64,000 nt of DNA. Source: Actinocrinis puniceicyclus (GTDB lineage Bacteria; Actinomycetota; Actinomycetes; Streptomycetales; Catenulisporaceae). Below, piece after piece: positions 32,211-41,100 of this stretch (position 1 is its first letter; each line of letters starts with the position of its first letter). Where the stretch lies: assembly GCF_018283645.1 (NCBI RefSeq), contig NZ_JAGSXH010000015.1, positions 1-64,000 of the forward strand, in the 5' to 3' direction. Made by a program: the position numbers and the translations under genes. Under the pieces are notes generated by a model. It was not told where the DNA came from. It saw nothing but the letters and a program-made list of their open reading frames with translations, and searched no databases.

Positions 32211-34472
32211 TCAGTGGCCCTTGCCGCCTCCGCCGCCTCCGCCGAAGATCCCGCCGAGGAAACCGCCGCCTCCGCCGCCCGGGCCGTTACCGTTTCCTCC
32301 GCCGCCCGCGCCACCCGGATTGGGGTTGGCGTTGAAGCCGGTCGGCGCGGTGAACGGCACCACCTGCGTCCCTGCGAGGGCTCCGGTCATCGCGTCGTTG
32401 AAGGTCGGCGCGGAGATCGAGGAACCGAAGACCTGGCCCGGGTAGTACGTCGGGCCGATCTTGATGTTCTCCAGCTTCGTCTTGCTGTCCCAGTTGATGA
32501 AACCGGTCCAGGTCGCCGCGGCCAGCTGCGGGGTGTAGCCGTCGAACCACGTCGCGATGCTGGAGTCGGTAGTGCCGGTCTTGCCCGCGATCGGGCGGCT
32601 GTCGCTGAGCGGGACCGCTCCTGCGGCGGTTCCGTTCTGCACGACGCCTTGCAGCATCGAGGTGATCTCGTTGGCGATGTTCGGGTCCAGTACCTGCCGG
32701 CAGCTCTTGTTCTGTCCGCCGTAGTTCTTACCGGACACATCGGTCACCTGCGTGATGACGTAAGGCACGCAGTAGGTGCCCTGTGCCGCGAGGGTGGCGT
32801 AGGCGCTGGCCATCTCGATCGGGGTGATCGGGTTTGTGCCGAGAGTGAACGACGGGATCTGCATCAGCGACTGGCCCTTGCCCGTGTCGTTGTCCTGCGT
32901 CACACCCATCGACTCGGCGACCTGCGCCGGCTTGCACAGGCCGGTCTGCTCCTCCATGCGGAGGAAGTAGGTGTTGATGGACTGCGCGAACGCGTTGGGC
33001 ATTGCCGTCTTGTGGTCCGCCATATCGTCGTTCGACGGCGTGTACTTTCCCTTGGCCGGCACGTCCGGTGGCCACACGACCTGCGTTTGGCTTCCAGCGC
33101 AGGCGGCGAACTGAGTCCCGGCGTCGTCGATCGTGCCCGGGGCGTCAATCGGCTGATTCGGATCGATGCCCTGCTCCAGAGCTGCGATGCCGACGAAGAT
33201 CTTGAACGAGGAACCCGCCTGGAATCCGTTGGTCCCGTTGTGGTTCCTGTCCGCGGAGAGATTGATGAACGTCTGGCCGGAACCGTTGCCCATCGGGATG
33301 GACTGCGCCATCGCCTTGATCTGCCCGCTGCCGGGATCGACCATGACGAGGGCCGACGCGATGTCGTGCTTCTGGAAGTCGGTGGCGTAGACCCGCTTGG
33401 CGATGGCGGCGTCCGCCGACTGCTCGTCCTTGACGCTCATCGTGGTCTGAATGGTCAGCCCGCCGCGCAGCCACAGCGCTTCGCGATCGGCCATGGTCTT
33501 GCCATACGCGCTGTCGCGGATGAAGGTGTTGTAGACGTAGTTGCAGAAGTAAGCGGCCGAGCCCTTCGCGGTGATGCAACCGTCTCGCAGCGAGGTCGGG
33601 CTCAGGCTCAGCGGCATCTTCTCGTACTGCGCCGCCTGCGCCGCCGTGATGTAGTTCAGCGTCGGGTTCGCCATGTCCTGCAGCACGATGTTGCGCCGCT
33701 TCAACGCGTCCGCGGGGTGCGCGAAGGGGTCGAACTCGGTGGGGCTGTTGACGATCGCCGCGAGCAGCGCGGCCTGCGGAACCGTCAGTTTGGCCGACGT
33801 GGTCGAGAAATAGCGCTCCGCCGCCGCCTCGACACCGTATGCGCCGTTGCCGAAATACACCAGGTTCAGGTAACGCTCCAGGATCTGGTCCTTACTGAGC
33901 GTCTTCTCCACGGCTATCGCGTACTTGAGTTCGGTTATCTTACGAGAGAACGTGTCGGCCGTCGCGGCCTGCTGCCTGGTCTTGTCAGTACCCGCTTCCA
34001 ACAGCAGCACGTTCTTCACGTACTGCTGCGTGATGGACGAGCCGCCCTGCGTGTTACCGCCGGCCGAGTCGTTCACGAGGGCCCGCAGAGTTCCCTTGAG
34101 GTCGATTCCGCCGTGCTGGTAGTACCGGACGTCCTCAATGGAGACCAGGGCGTGCGGCATGTTCGGGCTTATCTGCGCCATCGGGACCACCACCCGGTTG
34201 CCGAAGTCGCCCCACGTGTACGCGATCACTGAGCCGTCGTCGGCCAGGATCCTCGTGCGTTGTGGCAGCACCGGGGTCTCGAAGTCGTCGGGCAGATCCT
34301 CGAAGTGGTCGGACGCGGCCTTCGCGGTCAGACCGAAACTGCCCACGAAGGGCAGGGTCAGACCGGCCAGGAGGACCCCGGCCAGGGCGCTGACCATCAC
34401 GAACGTGCCGAGGTGCGATATCAGCCGCCCGACTCCGCTCGCGCCGGAGTAACCAGTACGTCCCGTCACCAT
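32211..34472 (-). CDS. Bifunctional penicillin-binding protein (PonA2 type)
   Basis: 753 residues from ATG 34472; a GTG at 34505 is an alternative. One membrane helix (about 18-40) anchors it outside. The GT51 transglycosylase has SIEDVRYYQHGGID and GGSSITQQYVKN. The transpeptidase has SxxK as AGSSFKIF, SxN as QSINTYF and AGKTGTTDSS. The last 45 residues are Gly/Asn/Pro-rich and lack a PASTA domain. It polymerises and cross-links peptidoglycan. It sits next to wblA and the phosphoesterase, matching the mycobacterial ponA2 (Rv3682) neighbourhood. Confidence 0.93.
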   Translation of the reverse strand: MVTGRTGYSGASGVGRLISHLGTFVMVSALAGVLLAGLTLPFVGSFGLTAKAASDHFEDLPDDFETPVLPQRTRILADDGSVIAYTWGDFGNRVVVPMAQISPNMPHALVSIEDVRYYQHGGIDLKGTLRALVNDSAGGNTQGGSSITQQYVKNVLLLEAGTDKTRQQAATADTFSRKITELKYAIAVEKTLSKDQILERYLNLVYFGNGAYGVEAAAERYFSTTSAKLTVPQAALLAAIVNSPTEFDPFAHPADALKRRNIVLQDMANPTLNYITAAQAAQYEKMPLSLSPTSLRDGCITAKGSAAYFCNYVYNTFIRDSAYGKTMADREALWLRGGLTIQTTMSVKDEQSADAAIAKRVYATDFQKHDIASALVMVDPGSGQIKAMAQSIPMGNGSGQTFINLSADRNHNGTNGFQAGSSFKIFVGIAALEQGIDPNQPIDAPGTIDDAGTQFAACAGSQTQVVWPPDVPAKGKYTPSNDDMADHKTAMPNAFAQSINTYFLRMEEQTGLCKPAQVAESMGVTQDNDTGKGQSLMQIPSFTLGTNPITPIEMASAYATLAAQGTYCVPYVITQVTDVSGKNYGGQNKSCRQVLDPNIANEITSMLQGVVQNGTAAGAVPLSDSRPIAGKTGTTDSSIATWFDGYTPQLAAATWTGFINWDSKTKLENIKIGPTYYPGQVFGSSISAPTFNDAMTGALAGTQVVPFTAPTGFNANPNPGGAGGGGNGNGPGGGGGGFLGGIFGGGGGGGKGH

Positions 34473-34804
34473 GGCGACCACAGTACGGGTCGAGTCGGAC
34501 AGCACGGTGGGGAGAGGCTGCTGCCGGCGAATCTGTGGCCCAGTTGCTACACGGGAGGTAGTCCGGACGGGCCATACCAGATTGACCAGTTCGGGGACTG
34601 TCGAGTGCTGATGGTTATCCGTAATGTCGTGCTAGCTGAAGAGATCTCTCCGCGTACGGATCCGAGACGTGCGGTAACGCCGCGGGAGTTTCATCAGGTG
34701 GAGAACAGCCGGGGAGTCTGGGCCGTCGGCTGGAATCGGTAAGGCTAGTGCGACAAGTGCGGATGTCGTGTCGGTCATATCGATCGGGGCGCTGGTCTCG
34801 TGTG

Positions 34805-34825
34805 TTGCGTAAGTCCATTACGCAA
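34805..34825. promoter_or_regulatory. Perfect palindrome upstream of wblA
   Basis: TTGCGTAA and TTACGCAA form 8-base arms around GTCCA, 73 bases before the wblA start. The interval 34506-34898 between the divergent PBP and wblA genes holds no other recognisable gene. This A/T-containing palindrome stands out in the high-G+C context, so an operator for wblA is likely. I cannot name the protein that would bind it. Confidence 0.5.
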
Positions 34826-34898
34826 GCGGGCCGTCGCCGCGGTCGGATGTGCCGGCCGCCGTTGGGGGAGCCTCGATGCTGAGAGGACGGCACCGGAG

Positions 34899-35273
34899 AT
34901 GGCAGGGTCGGAGAACGAAGTGCCGATGATGAGGGCGATGGCCGCTGACGAGAGCGCGGTCAGGAGTTGGGTGGAGGACTGGACGATAGCGGCGGCGTGC
35001 CGGGGTATGGACCCGGATGAGCTGTTCGTCCAGGGAGCCGCCCAGAACAGGGCGAAGACGGTGTGCGCGGCTTGCCCGGTGCGCACCGAGTGCCTCGCGG
35101 ACGCGCTCGACAACAGAGTCGAGTTCGGAGTGTGGGGAGGCATGACCGAGCGCGAACGGCGGGCACTGCTGCGGCGGCGACCGGATGTGCGCTCATGGCG
35201 CAAAGTCCTGGAGGGCAAGCGGGAGGCATACCTGCTGCGCCAGCGCGCCGCGATGGTGACCGCCGGCAGCTGA
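34899..35273 (+). CDS. wblA: WhiB-family iron-sulfur regulator WblA (WhiB4-like)
   Basis: 124 residues from ATG 34899; in-frame ATGs at 34926 and 34938 are alternatives, so the N-terminus is uncertain. The four cluster cysteines are in AACRGMD, TVCAACPVRTEC; these hold a [4Fe-4S] cluster. The WhiB turn reads FGVWGGMTERERRALLRRRP, followed by a basic DNA-binding tail. The block FVQGAAQNRAK and the WGGMTERERRALLRRRP stretch match what I recall of Streptomyces WblA and M. tuberculosis WhiB4. WblA represses antibiotic genes and promotes sporulation, and WhiB4 is an oxidative-stress sensor. A long, palindrome-containing leader suggests regulated expression. Confidence 0.9.
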   Translation: MAGSENEVPMMRAMAADESAVRSWVEDWTIAAACRGMDPDELFVQGAAQNRAKTVCAACPVRTECLADALDNRVEFGVWGGMTERERRALLRRRPDVRSWRKVLEGKREAYLLRQRAAMVTAGS

Positions 35274-35417
35274 CCAGCGGCTCGCAGACTCCGGCGGACC
35301 CGGAACGCGCCCGCGCTGTCGTCAGGACGGCGGATCTGGACTCGAAGTGCGACGACGGCTCATGGATGATCCTTCACGAGCCTTCCCGGTCGGCTGCGGA
35401 ACGCCGCCGCGGCCCCG

Positions 35418-36728
35418 TCAGGCCGAACGCGCGATGATCTCGCGCAGGCCGTCCAGATCGTGAATGTCCTCCGCCTGCGCGGGCAGTTCCAGCATCGCGA
35501 TTCCCGGGTGACTGGCCAGGAAGCGACCGGTCAGCCGCTGCTCCCGCCGCGACTGAACCACGCGTTCCGCATGAAGCCGCAGCAGCGCGGCGGCCAGTTG
35601 CGCGGACTGCGCCGCCTCGAACGAGGACTGCTCCTCGGACCAGTCCGGCTCGGCCCACGTCTGCTTTGCGGATCGTGCGGCTCCGGAAGGGTCCGTAGAA
35701 CGAACGGACGCCGACCCGTTCTTGCGCGCGGCACGTCGCCCGGCCTTGCCGTTGGCCAACTGCTCGGCGGCGGCCAAGGCCCGCTCGGCGGTGATGTCGG
35801 CCTGCGGCCGGTGTACGCGGTTGAGTACGAGCCCTGCCAGGGGCATCTTGTCCGTGGCGAGCCGCTCGGTGAAATAGGAGGCTTCGCGTAACGCGTCCGG
35901 CTCCGGGGCGGCGACCACCACGAAGGCGGTGCCCTCGGTCTGCAGCAACCGGTAAGTGCGCTCGGCGCGCTCACGGAAGCCGCCGAACATGGTGTCCAGG
36001 GCGGCGACGAAGGACTGCACCTCGCTCAGCAGCGAGGAGCCGAGCACCTTGCCCAGCGCGCCGGTGACCAGACCCACCCCACCGGTCAGCAGTTTGAACG
36101 CGCCCAGGCCGCCGACCTTCGCGGGAGCCGACAGGATCCTGATGAGCCGCCCGTCGAGGAACGACCCGAGCCGCTCCGGGGCGTCGAGGAAGTCCAGCGC
36201 GGAACGGCTCGGCGGGGTGTCGACCACGATCAAGTCCCACCGGCCGTGCGCCCGCAACTGCCCGAGCTTCTCCATCGCCATGTACTCCTGCGTTCCGGCG
36301 AAGCTCGCGGACAGCGACTGGTAGAAGGGGTTCGCCAGGATCTGCTCCGCTCGCTGCGGATCCGCGTGATCGAGCACGATCTCGTCGAAGGTGCGCTTCA
36401 TGTCGAGCATCATGGCGTGCAGCCGCCCGCCCTTGGACCGGTCGATACCGGCGACCTCGCGCGGGGTGTTGTCCAGTGCGCTCAGACCGAGGGACTGCGC
36501 AAGGCGCCGTGCCGGATCGATGGTGAGCACCACGACGTCCCGGCCCCGCTCCGCCGCGTGCAGGGCGAAGGCCGCGGCCGTGGTGGTCTTGCCGACCCCG
36601 CCGGAGCCGCAGCACACCACGATCCTCGTCTGCGGACTGTCCAGCAGCCGGTCCAGGTCCAGGTGCTTGGCGCCTCGCTCGGGGCCCCTGCCGGCCAGGT
36701 CCGGTCCCGCCGTCCCGGTCTCGTTCAC
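35418..36728 (-). CDS. ArsA-like ATPase, second of a pair
   Basis: 436 residues; GTG start overlapping the stop of the first ArsA gene (GTGA). A deviant Walker A motif CGSGGVGKTTTAAAFALHAA lies near residues 35-55, with the ATPase signature VVLTIDPARRLAQSLGL and switch-like LIVVDTPPSRSALDFLD. Homologues of this gene pair (Rv3679-Rv3680 in M. tuberculosis) form a two-subunit ATPase resembling Get3/ArsA and are linked to tolerance of toxic metabolites. The arsenite-binding cysteines of true ArsA are not evident. A Lys/Arg-rich insert interrupts the C-terminal part (KAGRRAARKN). Confidence 0.9.
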   Translation of the reverse strand: MNETGTAGPDLAGRGPERGAKHLDLDRLLDSPQTRIVVCCGSGGVGKTTTAAAFALHAAERGRDVVVLTIDPARRLAQSLGLSALDNTPREVAGIDRSKGGRLHAMMLDMKRTFDEIVLDHADPQRAEQILANPFYQSLSASFAGTQEYMAMEKLGQLRAHGRWDLIVVDTPPSRSALDFLDAPERLGSFLDGRLIRILSAPAKVGGLGAFKLLTGGVGLVTGALGKVLGSSLLSEVQSFVAALDTMFGGFRERAERTYRLLQTEGTAFVVVAAPEPDALREASYFTERLATDKMPLAGLVLNRVHRPQADITAERALAAAEQLANGKAGRRAARKNGSASVRSTDPSGAARSAKQTWAEPDWSEEQSSFEAAQSAQLAAALLRLHAERVVQSRREQRLTGRFLASHPGIAMLELPAQAEDIHDLDGLREIIARSA

Positions 36729-37837
36729 GCCGCCCCCTGATCGCGCAGCCGCTGTGCAAGCAGATCTAGTCCGACCCGGTCGACCCCGTCGGTGAGCAGC
36801 GGCAGCTCATAGAGCGGCGCCTCGGTCGCGGTCAGTTCCTCGCGTTGGGCGGCTTCCAGCAGCACCCGCTGCGCGTGTTCGGTGGCCAACTCGGCGAGCG
36901 CCGAGACGAGGTCCGTGTCCGCGAGACCCACCGGCGCGAGCCCGGCCTCCAGTTCCGCGAAGTCGAGGCCGCCGGGTTGCGCCGCCTTCTTGAGCCGGTC
37001 CTCGGGCAGCACGACCGGCCGCGCCTGGTTCACGATCACGCCGCCGGTCGGCAGGCTGGCGGCGCGCAGTTCGGCGATGCCGTCCAGAGTCTCCTGCACC
37101 GGCATCTCCTCCAACAGCGTCACGAAGTGCACCGCGGTCTGAGCGCTGGTCAGCACGCGCATTACCGCGTCGGCCTGGTTACGGATCGGGCCGACCCGGG
37201 CCAGCCCGGAGACCTCGGAGTTGACGTTCAGGAAGCGGGTGATCCGGCCGGTCGGAGGTGCGTCCATGACGACCGCGTCGTAGTCGAAGACCCGGTCCTG
37301 CGTCTTGCCGCGCCCCTGCGTGTGTCCGCTGTGCGTGTGTCCGCTGTGCGTGTGTCCGCTGTGCGTATGTGTGCTGTGCGTATGACCAGCGCGGCGGCGT
37401 ACCGCTTCGCACGTCTTGCCGGTGAGCAGAACGTCCCGGATACCGGGGGCGACCGTGGTCGCGAAGTCGATAGCGCCGAACCTGCGCAGAGCGCGGGCCG
37501 CCGGACCGAGCTTGTAGAACAGGTCGAGGTACTCGAGCAGAGCCTGTTCGGCGTCGAGGGCTTGCGCCCATACCTCGCCACCGTCCGGCGTGACCGCGAC
37601 CCGGCGCTCCTCGTATACCACCGGTCCGGCGTCGAAGAGCTGGGAGAGTCCCTGCCGACCTTCCACCTCGACCAGCAGCACGCGACGGTCTCCGGGCCGC
37701 TCGCCGCCCGCCGCCAGGGCCAGCGCCAGCGCGGCCGCGACGGTCGTCTTGCCCGTGCCACCCTTGCCGGTGACCACGTGCAGGCGAACGGCGGACCAGT
37801 CCGCCTTCGCGCGCCGCGCCTCGACTGCATTCGTCAC
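36725..37837 (-). CDS. ArsA-like ATPase, first of a pair, with His repeats
   Basis: 370 residues from GTG 37837, with GGAGG upstream at a rather long distance. Walker A VVTGKGGTGKTTVAAALAL is near residue 20, followed by VLLVEVEGRQGLSQLF and switch-like VVMDAPPTGRITRF. Between about residues 150 and 175 the chain carries tandem HTHSG units, coded by a 15-base repeat, inserted just before the VFDYDAVVMDAPP strand. This is likely a surface loop and may bind metal. It is coupled to the second ArsA gene and diverges from the DUF4177-RidA-MBL unit. Confidence 0.9.
   Translation of the reverse strand: MTNAVEARRAKADWSAVRLHVVTGKGGTGKTTVAAALALALAAGGERPGDRRVLLVEVEGRQGLSQLFDAGPVVYEERRVAVTPDGGEVWAQALDAEQALLEYLDLFYKLGPAARALRRFGAIDFATTVAPGIRDVLLTGKTCEAVRRRAGHTHSTHTHSGHTHSGHTHSGHTQGRGKTQDRVFDYDAVVMDAPPTGRITRFLNVNSEVSGLARVGPIRNQADAVMRVLTSAQTAVHFVTLLEEMPVQETLDGIAELRAASLPTGGVIVNQARPVVLPEDRLKKAAQPGGLDFAELEAGLAPVGLADTDLVSALAELATEHAQRVLLEAAQREELTATEAPLYELPLLTDGVDRVGLDLLAQRLRDQGAA
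37321..37380. repeat. Tandem 15-bp repeat inside the first ArsA gene
   Basis: Four units: three exact copies of TGTGTCCGCTGTGCG and a diverged fourth. On the coding strand each unit gives HTHSG. The in-frame unit length means copy number can change without breaking the gene. Confidence 0.9.
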
Positions 37838-37906
37838 AGGAATGAGCCTAACCTCCTGTCGAGTACCGGGGCGCCCACCCGTCACGTACCCGTTAGGCTC
37901 TGGGGC

Positions 37907-38062
37907 ATGACCAAGTGGGAGTACGTAACCGTGCCCTTGCTCGTGCACGCGACGAAGCAGATCCTGGACAACTGGGGCCAGGACGGCTGGGAACTGGTCC
38001 AGGTGGTGCCGGGGCCGAACCCCGAACAGCTGGTGGCTTACATGAAGCGGGAGAAGCAGTAG
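37907..38062 (+). CDS. DUF4177 small protein
   Basis: 51 residues starting MTKWEYVTVPLLVHATKQILDNWG and ending in a basic tail. The spacing of Trp/Tyr and the closing GWELVQVVPG are typical of DUF4177. It is shorter than the usual cut-off for gene finders. The stop (TAG) overlaps the GTG of the RidA gene, so the two are coupled. In actinomycetes this little gene commonly precedes the RidA gene. Function unknown. Confidence 0.9.
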   Translation: MTKWEYVTVPLLVHATKQILDNWGQDGWELVQVVPGPNPEQLVAYMKREKQ

Positions 38063-38583
38063 TGACCGAGGGCGGCGGACCCCAGGGCGCCACCCCCGAG
38101 CAGCGGCTGGCCGAACTGGGACTCGAGATCCCGTCCGTGGCGAAGCCCGTGGCCGCCTATGTCCCGGCCACGCGGTCCGGTTCCCTGGTCTTCACCTCCG
38201 GCCAGTTGCCCACGGTCGACGGGCGGCTGGCGAAGACGGGCAAGGTCGGTGCCGAGGTCAGCGCCGAGGAAGCCAAACAGCTTGCCGAGCGGTGCGCCCT
38301 GAACGCGCTGGCCGCGGTCAAGGCCGAGATCGGCGAGCTGTCCCGGGTGCGGCGGGTGGTCAAGGTGGTCGGGTTCGTCGCCTCCGCCCCGGACTTCACC
38401 GGCCAGCCCGGTGTGGTCAACGGTGCGAGCGAGCTGCTGGCCGAGATCTTCGGCGAGGCCGGGGCGCACGCCCGCTCGGCCGTGGGGGTCGCGGTGCTGC
38501 CCTTGGACGCCCCGGTCGAGGTGGAGCTGACCGTCGAGATCGACAGCTTCCAGGTCGACTCGGCGCCGCTCGAGGTGGCCTGA
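38062..38583 (+). CDS. RidA family protein
   Basis: 173 residues from a GTG overlapping the DUF4177 stop. The RidA/YjgF fold is indicated by GSLVFTSGQLPTVDG, a central helix (AEEAKQLAERCALNALAAVKAE) and VKVVGFVASAPDFTGQP, with SAVGVAVLPLDAPVEVELTVE at the end. The canonical arginine that binds the keto-acid in deaminase-active RidA proteins reads AVGVAVLPL here (RSAVGVA), so only an upstream Arg is present and activity may differ. True RidA proteins hydrolyse reactive enamines from PLP enzymes. The protein is longer than E. coli RidA (about 130) because of an N-terminal extension. Confidence 0.87.
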   Translation: MTEGGGPQGATPEQRLAELGLEIPSVAKPVAAYVPATRSGSLVFTSGQLPTVDGRLAKTGKVGAEVSAEEAKQLAERCALNALAAVKAEIGELSRVRRVVKVVGFVASAPDFTGQPGVVNGASELLAEIFGEAGAHARSAVGVAVLPLDAPVEVELTVEIDSFQVDSAPLEVA

Positions 38584-38624
38584 TTCCCGGGGCCGGTTCG
38601 CGGCAGCCGGTCGCCTCGGGCCCG

Positions 38625-39398
38625 GTGACTGCGCGTGCCACGCTGGTGCTGGCCCCGAACCCGTCCGCGATGACGCTCGACGGCACCAACACGTGGGTGC
38701 TGATCGAGCCCGGCTCGCACGAGGCACTGGTGGTCGATCCGGGACCGCTGCACGAGGGCCATCTGGCGGCCGTGCTTGAGCACGTGGACGCGGCCGGGGC
38801 GCGCGTGACCTCGATCGCTTTGACACATGGCCACCCCGATCACGCCGAGGCCGCACGACGCTTCGCCGAACTGACCCGCGCCCCCGTGCGCGCGCTCGAC
38901 CCGGCGTACTGCCTGGGCTCGGCGGCTCTGGGCGGGGGCGACGTTCTGATGATCGGTGGCCTCGAAGTCCGTGTCGTCTCGACCCGGGGGCACACCGGCG
39001 ACTCGCTGTCCTTTTTGATTCCCGCCGACCGGGCCCTGCTGACCGGCGACACGGTGCTCGGCCGCGGCACGACGGTCGTCGCGCATCCGGACGGTCGCCT
39101 CGCAGATTACTTCGACTCGCTCAGGCTGATCCGCCGGATGACCGAGACGCAGGCAGTTGGCGTGATTCTTCCCGGGCACGGTCCGGTGGTGACGGAGCCG
39201 AAGGCCGCGGTCGAGTTCTACCTCACCCACCGTGCAGCGCGCCTCGCCCAGGTGGAAGCGGCGCTGGAGGCTGGAGATCGCACGGCGGACCAGATCGTGC
39301 GACGCGTTTACGCTGACATCGACCCCAGACTCTGGCCCGCCGCCGAGCTGTCGGTTCTCGCCCAGCTTGAATATCTGAACCGCAGGCGCAACACCTGA
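38625..39398 (+). CDS. Metallo-beta-lactamase fold hydrolase (LACTB2-like)
   Basis: 257 residues from GTG 38625. The metal site is LTHGHPDHAEAA (HxHxDH), with the downstream ligands in STRGHTGDSLS, LLTGDTVLG and LPGHGPVV. A C-terminal winged region (TADQIVRRVYADI...AQLEYLNRR) is typical of the LACTB2/Rv3677c group, whose animal members act as endoribonucleases. Forty-one bases separate it from the RidA gene, so a shared message is likely. Substrate unproven. Confidence 0.9.
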   Translation: MTARATLVLAPNPSAMTLDGTNTWVLIEPGSHEALVVDPGPLHEGHLAAVLEHVDAAGARVTSIALTHGHPDHAEAARRFAELTRAPVRALDPAYCLGSAALGGGDVLMIGGLEVRVVSTRGHTGDSLSFLIPADRALLTGDTVLGRGTTVVAHPDGRLADYFDSLRLIRRMTETQAVGVILPGHGPVVTEPKAAVEFYLTHRAARLAQVEAALEAGDRTADQIVRRVYADIDPRLWPAAELSVLAQLEYLNRRRNT

Positions 39399-39425
39399 CT
39401 CGCCGCGCCTGACGGCCTGTGAGTG

Positions 39426-40109
39426 CTACCGCGCGCGGCGTGCCAGACGCTCCGTGTCAAGAAGGACGACCGCACGCGCTTCCAGCTTGATCCAGCCGCG
39501 CTGCGCGAAGTCGGCAAGCGCCTTGTTAACGGTCTCCCGAGACGCGCCGACCAGCTGTGCCAGCTCCTCCTGAGTGAGGTCGTGCGAGACCTTGATCCCC
39601 TCCTGCTCGTCCCCGGCAGGCTGCCCGAACCGGGTCGACAGGTCCAGCAGCGCCTTCGCCACCCGGCCGGGTACGTCCGAGAACACCAGATCCGCCAGCG
39701 TCTCGTTGGTGCGCCGCAGCCGACGCGCCATCGCCCGCAGCAGCGCGCGGGCAACTTCGGGGCGCGTCGACAGCCACGGCTGGAGTTCGCTGTGCCCGAG
39801 CGCGAGCAGTCGAGTGGAGGTGAGTGCGGTGGCGGTTGACGTACGCGGCCCCGGGTCGAACAGCGACAGCTCGCCGAACATGTCGCCCGGTCCCAGCACC
39901 GCGGTCAGGTTCTCCCGGCCGTCGCCGGAGGAGCGGCCGAGCTTGATCTTCCCCTCGACGACGACGTACAGCGCATCGCCCGGATCGCCCTCGTGGAACA
40001 GGGCGTCCCCACGGCTCAGCGCGATCTCGGTCATCGACTTGAGCAGCGAGTTCGACGCCTCTTCATCCAGCGCGGCGAACAACGGGCTCCGGCGCAGCAC
40101 GTCCTCCAC
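39426..40109 (-). CDS. crp: Crp/Fnr-family regulator Crp
   Basis: 227 residues from GTG 40109, chosen because GGAGGG lies eight bases upstream and it gives the conserved beginning EDVLRRSPLFAALDEE. The cyclic-nucleotide domain contains GDPGDALYVVVEGKIKL and the phosphate-binding cassette FGELSLFDPGPRTSTA. The C-terminal winged helix has LTQEELAQLVGASRETVNKALADFAQRGWIKLE, close to what I recall for Streptomyces Crp and mycobacterial Rv3676. Streptomyces Crp controls germination, early development and antibiotic production. It diverges from nth. Confidence 0.95.
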   Translation of the reverse strand: MEDVLRRSPLFAALDEEASNSLLKSMTEIALSRGDALFHEGDPGDALYVVVEGKIKLGRSSGDGRENLTAVLGPGDMFGELSLFDPGPRTSTATALTSTRLLALGHSELQPWLSTRPEVARALLRAMARRLRRTNETLADLVFSDVPGRVAKALLDLSTRFGQPAGDEQEGIKVSHDLTQEELAQLVGASRETVNKALADFAQRGWIKLEARAVVLLDTERLARRAR

Positions 40110-40217
40110 TGTCGAACCCTCCATCGGCCTTCTGGCCGTTCTCCTGCGGTGCCGGTCGCCGGTCGTCCGGTAAGACTCGACGCCACGCCGCAATCTGTTA
40201 TGCCTCTGCATCGAACA

Positions 40218-40233
40218 GTGTGGCCTACCACAC
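40218..40233. promoter_or_regulatory. Palindrome in the crp-nth intergenic region
   Basis: GTGTGG-CCTA-CCACAC is a perfect 6-base palindrome 108 bases upstream of crp. The GTGTG/CACAC halves resemble Crp half-sites, but they are two bases closer together than in TGTGA-N6-TCACA, so Crp autoregulation is only a possibility. Confidence 0.4.
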
Positions 40234-40323
40234 GGTAATTCACATACTCAGGAACGCCACACCCCAACCCTGCCCGGCACGGTTCGTCGCCGCGCAGCCT
40301 CCCGGACCATCTACGCTTACCGA

Positions 40324-41100
40324 ATGAGCATGGCCGGTGAGACGACTGAACGCGCGCCCGCGACGAACGAGAGTCCGCTGGCGCTCACCAGGCGGGCGCG
40401 GCGGATCAACCGGGTTCTCGCCGAGATCTATCCCGATGCTCACTGCGAGCTCGACTTCGGCTCCGCCTTCCAGCTGCTGTGCTCAGTCGTGCTGTCCGCG
40501 CAGACCACAGACGTGCGGGTCAATCTGACCACCCCGGCGCTCTTCGCCCGTTACCCCGCCGCCGAGGACATGGCCGCAGCCGATCCGGTCGAACTGGAGC
40601 AGCTGATCAAGCCCACCGGGTTCTACCGCAACAAGGCCAAGTCGCTGCTCGGGCTCGCCGCGGCGGTGTGCGACCGGTTCGGCGGAGAGGTGCCGCGGAC
40701 GTTGGAGGAGCTGATCACTCTGCCCGGTGTCGGCCGCAAGACCGCGAATGTCGTGCTCGGCAACGCGTTCGGCGTGCCAGGGATCACCGTGGACACACAC
40801 TTCGGCCGGCTGGCCCGCCGCTTCGGCTGGACTCGGCAGGAGGACCCGGTCAAGGTCGAGTCCGAGGTCGGCGCGCTGTTCCCCAGGGCCGAATGGACGA
40901 TGTTGTCACACCGGCTGATCTTCCACGGCCGACGCGTGTGCCACTCGCGCAGGCCCGCCTGCGGCGCCTGCCCGGTCGCGCCGCTGTGCCCTTCGCGTGG
41001 CATCGGCGAGCAGGACCTGGTCAAGGCGGAGGCGCTGTTACGTCCAGCCTCGGCGCGTGAGGCCGCGTTGTTGGCTGCCGCCCGCAAGGCGGTTTCGTGA
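40324..41100 (+). CDS. nth: Endonuclease III
   Basis: 258 residues. Helix-hairpin-helix [18 protein letters not shown] contains the catalytic Lys, and the catalytic Asp is in [11 protein letters not shown]. The [4Fe-4S] loop is complete: [17 protein letters not shown] gives C-x6-C-x2-C-x5-C. It removes oxidised pyrimidines and cleaves at abasic sites. The first 24 residues are variable. The stop overlaps the GTG of the NUDIX gene. Confidence 0.96.
   Translation: MSMAGETTERAPATNESPLALTRRARRINRVLAEIYPDAHCELDFGSAFQLLCSVVLSAQTTDVRVNLTTPALFARYPAAEDMAAADPVELEQLIKPTGFYRNKAKSLLGLAAAVCDRFGGEVPRTLEELITLPGVGRKTANVVLGNAFGVPGITVDTHFGRLARRFGWTRQEDPVKVESEVGALFPRAEWTMLSHRLIFHGRRVCHSRRPACGACPVAPLCPSRGIGEQDLVKAEALLRPASAREAALLAAARKAVS

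Noticed and set aside
32130-34232. 700-codon plus-strand frame opposite the penicillin-binding protein.
   Set aside because: Antisense artefact of G+C-rich codons; no motif, and the PBP is complete on the other strand.
37318-37385. CRISPR array in the tandem repeat.
   Set aside because: Units are 15 bases, adjoin without spacers, and code HTHSG in frame inside a gene.
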